The notes beneath the pieces were generated by a model. It made no database searches, was not told where the DNA came from, and worked only from the letters and a program-made list of their open reading frames with translations. From Sphingomonas carotinifaciens (lineage in GTDB: Bacteria > Pseudomonadota > Alphaproteobacteria > Sphingomonadales > Sphingomonadaceae): 64,000 nt of DNA. Positions 9,381 to 18,070 of the stretch are shown one piece after another. The stretch is from assembly GCF_009789535.1 (NCBI RefSeq), contig NZ_WSUT01000005.1, forward strand, positions 1,549,501 through 1,613,500, read 5' to 3'. Position 1 is the first letter of the stretch; each line of letters begins with the position of its first letter. The position numbers were made by a program, and so were the translations under genes.

Positions 9381-10211
9381 ATGAAACACGTGACATTGCC
9401 CGGCGGGGAAGTGGTTCCTTCAATGGGTCAAGGCACCTGGAAGATGGGTGAACATGCTGAGCGGCGATCCGATGAGATCGCCGCGCTACGCGCCGGTGTC
9501 GAGCTGGGCATGACGCTCATCGATACCGCTGAAATGTACGGCGATGGCGCGGCGGAAACGCTGATCTGCGAAGCGCTCGGCGATCATCGCGACCAGTTGT
9601 TCCTCGTCAGCAAGGCGTATCCACAGAACGCATCGCGCTCCCGCCTTGCCGGTGCGTGCGAGGCGAGCCTGAAGCGGCTCGGCACCGATCGGCTCGACCT
9701 CTACCTGCTCCACTGGCGTGGATCGGTGCCGCTCGCTGAGACGATAGAGGCAATGGAGGCGCTGAAATCGGCAGGAAAGATTCGGCATTGGGGTGTCAGC
9801 AACCTCGATACCGACGATATGGACGAGCTTGTCGCTGCCGGCGGGGATGGCTGCGTGACCGATCAGATCCTATACAATCTCGTCCGTCGAGGCCCTGAGT
9901 TGGACCTGTTGCCGTGGCTCGCACAGCACAAAGTGCCAGTGATGGCGTATAGTCCCGTCGAGCAGGGACGCCTCACAAGCCATCCCGCCCTCGACAAAGT
10001 AGCGGCCCAGGTTGGCGGAACCCCTGCGCAGGTCGCACTTGCCTGGACGTTGCGCCACGATGGCCTTATCGCCATCCCGAAAGCGAGTTCGATTGCACAT
10101 GTGCGGGAAAACCGCGCTGCCGCAGATATCGTCCTCTCCGACGCCGACCTTGCGACACTCGATGCGGCATTTCCCCGGCCAGCGGGCCGTCGCCCACTCG
10201 AAATGCTGTAG
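9381..10211 (+). CDS. Aldo/keto reductase
   Basis: A 276-residue (alpha/beta)8 NADPH-dependent aldo/keto reductase. The catalytic tetrad is visible as Asp48 (LIDTAEMY), Tyr53, Lys78 (LVSKAY) and His111 (LLHWRGS). The C-terminal IPKASS segment binds the 2'-phosphate of NADPH. It follows the TetR gene on the same strand and is trailed 6 bp later by the TMEM175-like gene. Substrate unknown. Confidence 0.92.
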   Translation: MKHVTLPGGEVVPSMGQGTWKMGEHAERRSDEIAALRAGVELGMTLIDTAEMYGDGAAETLICEALGDHRDQLFLVSKAYPQNASRSRLAGACEASLKRLGTDRLDLYLLHWRGSVPLAETIEAMEALKSAGKIRHWGVSNLDTDDMDELVAAGGDGCVTDQILYNLVRRGPELDLLPWLAQHKVPVMAYSPVEQGRLTSHPALDKVAAQVGGTPAQVALAWTLRHDGLIAIPKASSIAHVRENRAAADIVLSDADLATLDAAFPRPAGRRPLEML

Positions 10212-10217
10212 CGTCAG

Positions 10218-10865
10218 ATGGCGACATCGTCTTTCAAAGCAACCGAACGCACATCGGACCGCCTTGAGGCATTCATGGACGCGGTGCTGGCAATTGCCAT
10301 CACCCTCCCGGTGACCGAACTACACGCACCAGAGCCGACTGACGGCGACCTGGCAGCGGCATACCTAAAGCTGGCACCGGAATATGCCGCCTACGCCCTT
10401 AGCGTGATGCTGATCGGTCTTTACTGGGCTTCCAGCCACTTCACCGGCAAGCTTCTGCAAAAAGCCGATCATGGCTACAATCTGCTCAGCATCGGCTTTC
10501 TTGCCGCTGTCAGCATCACGCCGTTTCCTGCGCGGCCGCTCATCGAGCATCTCGGTGGTGACGCGGAAAGCAAGACCGCCGTTTTGGCCTATCTGGGCGT
10601 GGCAGCGGCGCCGGCGACGTGGTGGTTCGTGCGTTGGGTCTATGCAACCGCGAGGGGGCTTCCAGACCAGCGCCTGACAGACGCCTACCTCAGGCGAACA
10701 ACCCTCAAATTCGCCGTCACCGCCGGAGCCTATTGGGCAGCCTTTGCCCTGGCAATCTGGAATTGGCGTGCTGGACTGATCGTCGCGGGGATCGTTACGT
10801 TGAGCTATATCATTCCGCCAGCAAAGCCCAGCTACAAGCCAGGCCAAGAACCAGAGAATGGCTGA
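10218..10865 (+). CDS. TMEM175-family (DUF1211) integral membrane protein
   Basis: A 215-residue membrane protein with the family signature RLEAFMDAVLAIAITLPV at about 15-32, followed by further hydrophobic helices (YALSVMLIGLYWASSHF, LLSIGFLAAVSITPF, and C-terminal pairs near 160-200). Bacterial TMEM175 proteins are tetrameric potassium-permeable channels. The start lies 6 bp after the aldo/keto reductase stop, so the two are probably co-transcribed. Confidence 0.85.
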   Translation: MATSSFKATERTSDRLEAFMDAVLAIAITLPVTELHAPEPTDGDLAAAYLKLAPEYAAYALSVMLIGLYWASSHFTGKLLQKADHGYNLLSIGFLAAVSITPFPARPLIEHLGGDAESKTAVLAYLGVAAAPATWWFVRWVYATARGLPDQRLTDAYLRRTTLKFAVTAGAYWAAFALAIWNWRAGLIVAGIVTLSYIIPPAKPSYKPGQEPENG

Positions 10866-10908
10866 GACTGGCTATAGACCCGGCAAGGCGGATGCTCACA
10901 TCGGCTAA

Positions 10909-11763
10909 TCAATCTAGGATCTTATCGATCGTGATCGACAGGGACCGCACCCGCTTACCGGTCGCGTGATAGATCGCGTTAGCAATCGCGGCAGCGGTGC
11001 CGACGATGCCGATCTCGCCAAGGCCTTTGACCCCGCGCGGGGTCACTTCGGAATCGGGTTCATCGACGAAGATCACTTCGATATCGTGGATGTCGGCGTG
11101 CACGGGCACATGGTATTCGCCGAAGTTGTGGTTCATCCAGCGACCTAACCGGTGGTCGGAGAAGGTCTCCTCGTGGAGCGCCATGCCCATGCCCATCACC
11201 ACGCCGCCGAGGATCTGGCTGCGCGCGGTTTTCGGGTTGATGATGCGGCCGGCGGCCACCGCATCGACGATGCGAGTGACGCGCACCACGCCCAATTCCT
11301 CGTCGACCTTTACTTCCGCGAAGATGGCGCTGTGGATGTTCTTGGACTTGTGCAGACCCTTCCACATGTCGCCGAACCCGGGCGCAGCGGTTGCTTCCTC
11401 TTCGATGGCCGTCAGGTCAGCGGCACGCATCGCATCTCCGAACGGCACCCGGACGGTCGGCGTGTCCTTCAGAACCATGCAGCCGTCCTCAAACAGCACG
11501 TCGTCTATCTTCGCTCCGCTCAGCGGTTCACCGGCGATCTTGCTGGCCACCTTCAGGAGCTTCTTGCCGACCTCCTGGCATGCGAGCTGCACTGCCGCAC
11601 CGGTCGATGCCGCCCCCCACGATCCACCTTCGACCGGGGTGGTCGGCAGGTCTGAATCGCCCAGCTTGGCGGTGATCTGCTCCGGCGGCAGGCCGAGCGT
11701 CTCTGCGGCGACCAAGGTCATCACCGTGTAGCTGCCGGTGCCGATGTCGATGATCCGTCCCAT
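10909..11763 (-). pseudogene. Truncated molybdopterin-binding subunit of a xanthine dehydrogenase-family enzyme (C-terminal part)
   Basis: A 284-residue product that aligns in pattern only with the C-terminal part of PaoC/YagR-type aldehyde oxidoreductase large subunits, which are normally over 700 residues. It begins abruptly at RIIDIGTGSYTVMTL, a motif internal to the family, and keeps the catalytic-Glu segment GVKGLGEIGIVG near the C-terminus. The N-terminal molybdopterin-contact domains and the FAD and 2Fe-2S partner subunits are absent. AAGGAAAGGAAA precedes the ATG, so it may still be translated. Most likely a deletion remnant without activity. Confidence 0.75.
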
Positions 11764-12253
11764 GATGTTTTCCTTTCCTTTGAGGCTGAAAGCCGGTCGC
11801 GAACAGCAACCGGCTCTGCCTTTCCGGCGAGGAACGGGATGGGGAGGGAGGGCGAGAATCTGGCCTCTGGCGCGGGCGAGCCGCCCTAGCGCGGCCGATG
11901 CCCTGCAAGGGCGTCGGGTGCCGCGCTTGGCGAATTACACGGGGGGCCTGATTGTCGTTCGGGAACGAAAGGGCAGTTGCCCTTGGCGTTCCCCCGGTAC
12001 GGCCGAGCCTCCGAAGAGGATCGTCGCACCCGCAAAAGGCGTCTCGCTCGCGCGGCTCCGGTGAGGTTTTGCGATGCGGCACGTCATAGGCAGCCGCTCA
12101 GCCCGACAGAACATCGGGCGCGGAGGCATTCCAACAAAATCAATAACGCGGCTTTTGGGTAATGCCAAAAAGGTATCGTGAGGGAGCAAAACGGCATTTT
12201 TCTTGATGATCGTGAGCATCTAGCCTCTGCTCAACGAGGAGAGGGACTATCTG
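11764..12253. other. Intergenic 490 bp between truncated molybdoenzyme gene and catB
   Basis: No gene is supported. It holds a long hairpin at 11961-11993 (outer GGGAACG/CGTTCCC, inner AGGGCA/TGCCCT), a G+C-rich stretch to about 12080, and an A+T-rich catB promoter region with the interrupted palindrome at 12153-12170. The deletion that removed the N-terminal part of the molybdoenzyme probably ended at about 11764. Confidence 0.45.
12153..12170. promoter_or_regulatory. Candidate LysR (CatR-type) operator upstream of catB
   Basis: TTTTGG-N6-CCAAAA, a perfect interrupted palindrome 83 bp before the catB start, at the distance expected for the recognition site of a LysR activator. The likely ligand-responsive regulator is the CatR/BenM-like protein encoded at 18017-18952. 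Confidence 0.45.
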
Positions 12254-13417
12254 ATGCCAGGCGCAATCATCGACGCCATCGAGACGATCATTCTCGATGT
12301 CCCGACGATCAGACCACACGTACTGTCGGTCGCCACCATGCAGTCTCAGACGATAGTTCTGGTCCGCCTAATGTGCTCGGACGGGGTGATCGGCTATGGC
12401 GAAGGCACCACGATCGGTGGGCTCAGCTACGGCGCCGAAAGTCCCGAGAGTATCAAGCTCACGATTGACCGCTACATCGCGCCCGTCCTGACCGGAAGCG
12501 ATGCGCGACCGGCCGCGGCAATGGAGATGCTGCGCCGCCTCATTGTCGCGAACCACTTCGCGAAGAATGCCGTCGAGACGGCACTGCTCGACGCGCAGGG
12601 TAAGCGGCTCGAAGTTCCGGTGAGCGAGCTGCTCGGCGGTCGACTGCACGATCGGCTACCGGTGCTCTGGACCCTGGCGAGCGGCAACACAGAACGCGAT
12701 ATCGCCGAGGCCGAGGACATGCTCGCGCGGGATCGGCATCATGCGTTCAAGCTCAAGATCGGCAAGCGGCCTCTCGAAGAGGATGTAGCGCACGTCGCCG
12801 CGATTAAGCGTGCGCTTGGCGATCGGGCAAGCGTCAGGGTGGACGTCAACCAAGCCTGGAGCGAGACGACTGCGATGCGGGCGCTCCCGATGCTCGCCGA
12901 CGCGGGTGTGGATCTCGTCGAGCAGCCGATCCCGGCGGCGCAGAGTGCCGGCATGGCAAGGTTAACCGCGCGCGGCCTCGTCGCCGTGATGGCCGACGAG
13001 GCGCTGTGCGGACCTGAGAGCGGCTACGCCATGGCCTCCAACCGTTCGGCGGACGTCTTCGCGATCAAGATCGCGCAGGCCGGCGGCCTGTTCGCGGCAA
13101 GGAAGCTGGCCGGGATCGCCGAGGCGGCGGGCATCTCCCTTTACGGTGGGACGATGCTGGAGGGTGGCATCGGCACGATCGCCTCGGCGCAGCTCTTCGC
13201 CGGCTTCCCCAGCCTCGATTTCGGGACCGAACTCTTCGGTCCGCTTCTCCTGACCGAGGAACTCCTGGAAGAGCCGCTGCGGTATGAGGGTGGTTACCTG
13301 GTGCTGCCCACTGGGCCGGGTCTCGGGGTGGAACCGAGCGAACGCGCGGTGGCGGCGCTGCGTCGCGATCGGCCTACGCGGACGACGGTGCCCGTTGCTC
13401 TCCAGGCGGTGGGCTGA
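12254..13417 (+). CDS. catB: Muconate cycloisomerase
   Basis: A 387-residue enolase-superfamily enzyme converting cis,cis-muconate to muconolactone. The MLE/MR signature residues are present: Lys166 and Lys168 in FKLKIG, metal ligands Asp198 (VDVNQAW), Glu223 (VEQPIP) and Asp248 (MADEAL), and Lys272 in KIAQAGG. GGAGAGGGA precedes the ATG at 12254. First gene of the catBCA-pcaIJFD run; the next gene starts 3 bp after its stop. Confidence 0.95.
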   Translation: MPGAIIDAIETIILDVPTIRPHVLSVATMQSQTIVLVRLMCSDGVIGYGEGTTIGGLSYGAESPESIKLTIDRYIAPVLTGSDARPAAAMEMLRRLIVANHFAKNAVETALLDAQGKRLEVPVSELLGGRLHDRLPVLWTLASGNTERDIAEAEDMLARDRHHAFKLKIGKRPLEEDVAHVAAIKRALGDRASVRVDVNQAWSETTAMRALPMLADAGVDLVEQPIPAAQSAGMARLTARGLVAVMADEALCGPESGYAMASNRSADVFAIKIAQAGGLFAARKLAGIAEAAGISLYGGTMLEGGIGTIASAQLFAGFPSLDFGTELFGPLLLTEELLEEPLRYEGGYLVLPTGPGLGVEPSERAVAALRRDRPTRTTVPVALQAVG

Positions 13418-13420
13418 GCG

Positions 13421-13708
13421 ATGCTCTTCCACGTCACCATGGATGTGAACATCCCCAACGACGCCGATCCCACCGCCATCGACGCGCTGAAGGCGAAGGA
13501 GAAAGCACGCGCCCAGGAGTTGCAGCACGCCGGCGTGTGGCGGCACCTGTGGCGGGTCGCCGGGCGCTACAGCAACGTTAGCATCTTCGACGTCGCGTCG
13601 AACGGTGAACTGCACGACCTGCTGAGCACGTTGCCGCTATTCCCTTACATGGAGGTGCGCGTCACGGCGCTGTGCCGACACCCCTCCTCGATCCACGACG
13701 ACCGCTGA
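13421..13708 (+). CDS. catC: Muconolactone delta-isomerase
   Basis: A 95-residue protein of exactly the family size, opening MLFHVTMDVNIP and containing KEKARAQELQ and WRVAGRYSNVSIFDV, which are diagnostic for CatC. It isomerises muconolactone to 3-oxoadipate enol-lactone as a decameric ferredoxin-like barrel. Starts 3 bp after the catB stop, so translation is probably coupled. Confidence 0.95.
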   Translation: MLFHVTMDVNIPNDADPTAIDALKAKEKARAQELQHAGVWRHLWRVAGRYSNVSIFDVASNGELHDLLSTLPLFPYMEVRVTALCRHPSSIHDDR

Positions 13709-13753
13709 TCCGCAGACGACAAACCTAACCAAACGAACGACAAGGAGAGGACG

Positions 13754-14644
13754 ATGATCCAGGGTTTCGTGAAAACGCCGGAGGTACAGGCTCTGCTGGA
13801 CCGCGCCAGCGGGAAGACTGTCGAGGGTGGCGATGATCGGCTGAAGGCGATCACGCGCGACCTAGTGGAAAGCTTGATGGCGACGATCGTCAAATACGAC
13901 GTGACCGAAAGCGAGTTTTGGTCGTCGATCAAGTTCTTTCAGGACGGCGCGCGCGAGTTCGGCCTGATCGTGCCCGGCCTCGGCCTCGAGCATTTCATGG
14001 ACCTTTACATGGACGCCAAGGACAAGGAGGCTGGTCAGAGCGGCGGTACGCCGCGCACGATCGAGGGACCGCTCTATGTTGAGGGCGCGCCGCTGGTCGA
14101 GGGCGACGTCGACCTCAGCGACGATCCCGACGAGACCGGCACGCTCTACATGACCGGCCAGATCAAGGGTCCGGAGGGCGAGAGTCCGGACGGGGCGATC
14201 CTGCACGTATGGCACGCCAATTCGCAGGGGTTCTACTCGCACTTCGATCCGACGGGCGCGCAGACGCCGTTCAACAATCGTCGCCGCATCAAGATCGGTA
14301 GCGACGGCCGCTACTCGTTCCACTCGAAGATGCCCAACGGCTATTCGGTCCCGCCTGGCGGCTCCACCGAGACGTTGCTGAAGGCGATCGGCCGCCACGG
14401 CAATCGACCGGCGCACGTCCACTTCTTCGTTGAGGCGCCGGGCTATCGCGCGCTCACCACGCAGATCAACTTCGGCGACGATCCCTTCGCGAAAGACGAC
14501 TTCGCGTTCGCGACGCGCGAGGGCCTGCTCCCGGTTCCCCAGCGTCAGGGCGACAGCGCCTATGTCGCTTTCGACTTCGAGTTGCAGCGGTCGGCGTCGA
14601 GCGATGACGAGGTCTTCTCGGCCCGCTCGCGCGCTGCCGCCTGA
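13754..14644 (+). CDS. catA: Catechol 1,2-dioxygenase (intradiol, ortho-cleaving)
   Basis: A 296-residue non-haem Fe(III) dioxygenase opening catechol to cis,cis-muconate. Iron ligands by pattern: Tyr161 (QGFYSHFDP), Tyr197 (NGYSVPPGG), His221 and His223 (RPAHVHF). The helical N-terminal linker domain (residues 1-100) typical of catechol rather than protocatechuate enzymes is intact. CAAGGAGAGG precedes the ATG. Product feeds CatB, encoded two genes upstream. Confidence 0.96.
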   Translation: MIQGFVKTPEVQALLDRASGKTVEGGDDRLKAITRDLVESLMATIVKYDVTESEFWSSIKFFQDGAREFGLIVPGLGLEHFMDLYMDAKDKEAGQSGGTPRTIEGPLYVEGAPLVEGDVDLSDDPDETGTLYMTGQIKGPEGESPDGAILHVWHANSQGFYSHFDPTGAQTPFNNRRRIKIGSDGRYSFHSKMPNGYSVPPGGSTETLLKAIGRHGNRPAHVHFFVEAPGYRALTTQINFGDDPFAKDDFAFATREGLLPVPQRQGDSAYVAFDFELQRSASSDDEVFSARSRAAA

Positions 14645-14659
14645 TCCGGAGCGCCATGG

Positions 14660-15367
14660 GTGAACAAGGTGTACGACACGCCCGCGACGGCGCTGGACGG
14701 ATTGCTGTTCGACGGGATGACCATCATGTCGGGCGGGTTCGGTCTCTCGGGTAATCCCGAGAGCCTGATTCCCGAGATTCGCGAAAGCGGCGTCCGTGAC
14801 CTGACTGTCGTCTCGAACAATGCCGGTGCCGATGGTTTCGGACTCTGGATGCTGCTCGAAAGCCGGCAGATCGCGAAGATGGTCTCCAGCTACGTCGGGG
14901 ACAACAAGCTATTCGAACAACAATACCTCTCTGGCGAACTGCAGCTTGAATTGACGCCACAAGGGACGCTCGCCGAGCGCATCCGCGCCGGTGGTGCCGG
15001 TATACCTGCCTTTTACACTAAGACCGGCGCGGGAACGGTGGTCGCGAAGGACAAGCCGGTCGAGGTCTTCGACGGCGAGGAATATATCCGCGAGACCTGG
15101 CTGCGGGCCGATCTCGCGATCGTGAAGGCATGGCGTGCGGACCCATCAGGCAATCTCATGTTTCGCAAGACGGCCCGCAACTTCAATCCGGTGATGGCGA
15201 CCGCCGGGAAAGTAACCGTCGCCGAGGTTGAGGAGATCGTCGCGCCCGGCGACCTCGACGCCGACTGCATCCACACGCCAGGCATCTACGTCGACCGGAT
15301 CGTACGCAGCACGATCAATGAAAAGCGCATCGAAAAGCTCACGACGCGCGCGAGGGAGCACGAATGA
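14660..15367 (+). CDS. pcaI: 3-oxoadipate CoA-transferase subunit A
   Basis: A 235-residue class I CoA-transferase alpha subunit with [17 protein letters not shown] near 25-42 and [11 protein letters not shown]. Together with the next product it transfers CoA from succinyl-CoA to 3-oxoadipate. The start is GTG at 14660 ([12 protein letters not shown]); the ATG four bases upstream is in another frame. The 3' end overlaps pcaJ by 4 bp (ATGA). Confidence 0.92.
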   Translation: MNKVYDTPATALDGLLFDGMTIMSGGFGLSGNPESLIPEIRESGVRDLTVVSNNAGADGFGLWMLLESRQIAKMVSSYVGDNKLFEQQYLSGELQLELTPQGTLAERIRAGGAGIPAFYTKTGAGTVVAKDKPVEVFDGEEYIRETWLRADLAIVKAWRADPSGNLMFRKTARNFNPVMATAGKVTVAEVEEIVAPGDLDADCIHTPGIYVDRIVRSTINEKRIEKLTTRAREHE

Positions 15368-16029
15368 CTGTCGATCACAGGCGGGGCTGGACCCGCGACG
15401 AGATGGCCCGGCGCGCGGCGCAGGAGCTGCGCGATGGCTACTACGTTAACCTCGGCATCGGCATCCCCACGCTCGTGGCGAACCACATTCCGAACGGCAT
15501 GGACGTCGTGCTCCAGTCCGAGAACGGCATGCTCGGCATGGGGCCGTTCCCTTACGAAGGAGAGGCGGATCCCGATCTCATCAACGCGGGCAAGCAGACG
15601 ATCACGGAGCTGCCGACCTCCTCCTTCTTCTCTTCAGCGGACAGCTTCGCGATGATCCGCGGTGGGCACATCGATCTCACGGTCCTCGGCGCCATGGAGG
15701 TGAGCGCCTCCGGCGACATCGCCAACTGGACCGTTCCGGGGAAGATGGTGAAGGGAATGGGCGGCGCGATGGACCTGGTCGCCGGCGTCAAGCGCGTCGT
15801 CGTGGTCATGGAGCACACGAGCAAGGACGGCGAATTCAAGATCCTTTCCGATTGCTCACTCCCGCTGACCGGGAAGGCGTGCGTCGACCTCATCATTACC
15901 AACCTGGGCGTACTGGCGTGCGACAAGCCGGGCTTGCGCCTTCTCGAGACCGCGCCCGGTGTGACGGCCGATGAGTTGCGCGCGAGCACAGGTGCGCGCA
16001 TCGAGAACGCCGTGGCTGAGGCTGCCTGA
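15364..16029 (+). CDS. pcaJ: 3-oxoadipate CoA-transferase subunit B
   Basis: A 221-residue CoA-transferase beta subunit. The catalytic glutamate lies in [10 protein letters not shown] (Glu53), preceded by [15 protein letters not shown]. The ATG overlaps the pcaI stop, so the two subunits are translationally coupled. It works in the cytoplasm as an alpha2beta2 complex with PcaI. Confidence 0.93.
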   Translation: MTVDHRRGWTRDEMARRAAQELRDGYYVNLGIGIPTLVANHIPNGMDVVLQSENGMLGMGPFPYEGEADPDLINAGKQTITELPTSSFFSSADSFAMIRGGHIDLTVLGAMEVSASGDIANWTVPGKMVKGMGGAMDLVAGVKRVVVVMEHTSKDGEFKILSDCSLPLTGKACVDLIITNLGVLACDKPGLRLLETAPGVTADELRASTGARIENAVAEAA

Positions 16030-16031
16030 CG

Positions 16032-17234
16032 ATGTCGGACGCCTTCATCTGCGATGCCATTCGCACCCCGATCGGCCGGCTGAACGGTAGTCTCGCGGGG
16101 GTTCGCGCCGACGATCTCGCCGCGATCCCGCTACGGGCGCTGGTGGAACGCAATCCATCGGTCGACTGGTCGGAGGTCGACGACGTTATCCTCGGCTGTG
16201 CGAACCAGGCCGGCGAGGACAATCGCAACGTCGCCCGCATGGCCGTGCTCCTGGCGGGACTGCCCGAAACTGTGCCAGGAGCGACGATCAATCGCCTGTG
16301 CGGCTCGGGCCTGAACGCCGTTGGTCAGGCGGCGCAGGCGATACGCTCGGGAGATGCCGACCTCCTTATCGCGGGAGGCGTCGAGAGCATGACCCGTGCG
16401 CCCTATGTCTTGGGCAAGGCCGCCAAGCCTTTCGATCGCGGACAGGCGATTGAGGATACGACGATGGGCTGGCGCTTCGTCAATCCGGCGATGCGCTCGG
16501 CATGGGGTGTGGACACCATGCCGCAGACCGCCGAGGCGGTCGCGGAGCAGTGGAACGTCACCCGTGAGCAACAGGACCGCTTTGCCCTGTCGAGTCAGAT
16601 GAAGGCAGCCACTGCGCGTAATAACGGCCGTTTCAATGTCGAGATCGTACCCGTGACGCTGCCACGGCGAGGTGGCGATGCGGTAGTGTTCGCCGTCGAC
16701 GAGCATCCACGGGACACGACCGCCGAAGGACTTGCGGCGCTGAAGCCGGTGGTAACCCTGAATGGGACCGTGACGGCCGGGAACGCATCCGGTCTCAACG
16801 ACGGCGCTGCGGCGCTGGTCGTCGGCTCTGCCGATGCGGCGCAGCGCCATGGACTCATACCCCGAGCCCGCATCGTTGCCATGGCATCGTCCGGCATCGC
16901 TCCACGGATCATGGGCGCGGGTCCGATCGAGGCGGCTCGCAAGCTCCTCGCCCGCACCGGCCTCTCAATGGCTGACATGGACGTGATCGAACTCAACGAG
17001 GCGTTCGCTGCGCAGGCAATCGCAGTTTTGCGCGATCTGGACGTCGACGTAGACGATCCTCGCGTCAATCCGAACGGGGGCGCCATCGCGCTTGGCCATC
17101 CGCTCGGCATGTCGGGTGCCCGTATCGCGATGACGGCGGTCGAAGAACTGCATCGGATCGATGGGCGCTACGCGCTCGTGTTCATGTGCATCGGCGTGGG
17201 ACAGGGCATCGGCCTCGTGCTGGAGCGGGCATGA
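16032..17234 (+). CDS. pcaF: 3-oxoadipyl-CoA thiolase
   Basis: A 400-residue thiolase, full family length, cleaving 3-oxoadipyl-CoA to succinyl-CoA and acetyl-CoA. The acyl-accepting Cys90 is in NRLCGSGLNAVGQA. The C-terminal His in GGAIALGHPLGMSGAR and Cys in MCIGVGQG complete the site. It starts 2 bp after pcaJ and overlaps pcaD by 4 bp. Confidence 0.94.
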   Translation: MSDAFICDAIRTPIGRLNGSLAGVRADDLAAIPLRALVERNPSVDWSEVDDVILGCANQAGEDNRNVARMAVLLAGLPETVPGATINRLCGSGLNAVGQAAQAIRSGDADLLIAGGVESMTRAPYVLGKAAKPFDRGQAIEDTTMGWRFVNPAMRSAWGVDTMPQTAEAVAEQWNVTREQQDRFALSSQMKAATARNNGRFNVEIVPVTLPRRGGDAVVFAVDEHPRDTTAEGLAALKPVVTLNGTVTAGNASGLNDGAAALVVGSADAAQRHGLIPRARIVAMASSGIAPRIMGAGPIEAARKLLARTGLSMADMDVIELNEAFAAQAIAVLRDLDVDVDDPRVNPNGGAIALGHPLGMSGARIAMTAVEELHRIDGRYALVFMCIGVGQGIGLVLERA

Positions 17235-18070
17235 CGGACACGGTGACCCTCGGAGATGGCTGCACCATCGCGTATCGCTTCGACGGGGCCGCACACGCGC
17301 CGGTACTCGTGCTCGGAAACTCACTCGGCACCGACCTCGGCATGTGGGCACCGCAGATCGACGCCTTTGCCCAAACCTATCGTGTGCTGCGCTACGATAC
17401 CCGCGGTCATGGACGATCGCAGGCTTCTGCCGGTGCATATGGTATCGACCGCTTGGGCCGTGACGTTGTCGAACTAACCGCGTCGCTCGGGATCGACCGG
17501 TTCCATTTCTGTGGACTCTCTCTGGGCGGCATGGTCGGCCAATGGCTCGGGATACGTGAAAGCGACCGGCTCGATCGGCTCGTGCTCGCCAATACTTCGG
17601 GCTATATGGGGCCGCCATCGGCATGGGATGCCCGGATCGCTGCGGTGCTCGCCGAGGGTATGGCCCCGCTGGCGGAGGCTTCGATCGCACGATGGTTCAC
17701 GCCGGGCTTCGCGATGCGCCATCCGGATACGATCGAGCCGATCGTGAAGATGCTGCGCTCGACTGACCCGACCGGTTATGCCGGCTGTTGCGCGGCGATC
17801 CGCGATATGGATATGCGACGCGCCGCGGCGCTGATCGGCGTGCCGACGCTGGTCATCGGCGGCAGCGCCGATCCGGCGACGCCGCCCGATCATGCCCAGG
17901 CGCTTGCGAGCGCGATACCCGGCGCCACGCTCGAGATGCTCGATGCCGCCCACCTGTCGAACATCGAGCAGCCGGATCGCTTCGCGTCGCTCGTACTCGA
18001 CTTCCTCGCGCGATCTTCATCGCGCCCGCCGGTCGCGCGCGAGAGCGCAGAATCCGCTTACGACCGGTGA
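17231..18070 (+). CDS. pcaD: 3-oxoadipate enol-lactonase
   Basis: A 279-residue alpha/beta hydrolase hydrolysing 3-oxoadipate enol-lactone. Nucleophile Ser97 in CGLSLGGMVGQ, acid in GGSADPATPP, His in DAAHLSNIEQPDRF. The ATG at 17231 overlaps the pcaF stop (ATGA). An in-frame ATG 15 codons earlier lies inside pcaF and was rejected. The last 54 bp overlap the 3' end of the convergent LysR gene, and the C-terminal tail after FLARSS looks non-conserved. Confidence 0.92.
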   Translation: MTDTVTLGDGCTIAYRFDGAAHAPVLVLGNSLGTDLGMWAPQIDAFAQTYRVLRYDTRGHGRSQASAGAYGIDRLGRDVVELTASLGIDRFHFCGLSLGGMVGQWLGIRESDRLDRLVLANTSGYMGPPSAWDARIAAVLAEGMAPLAEASIARWFTPGFAMRHPDTIEPIVKMLRSTDPTGYAGCCAAIRDMDMRRAAALIGVPTLVIGGSADPATPPDHAQALASAIPGATLEMLDAAHLSNIEQPDRFASLVLDFLARSSSRPPVARESAESAYDR

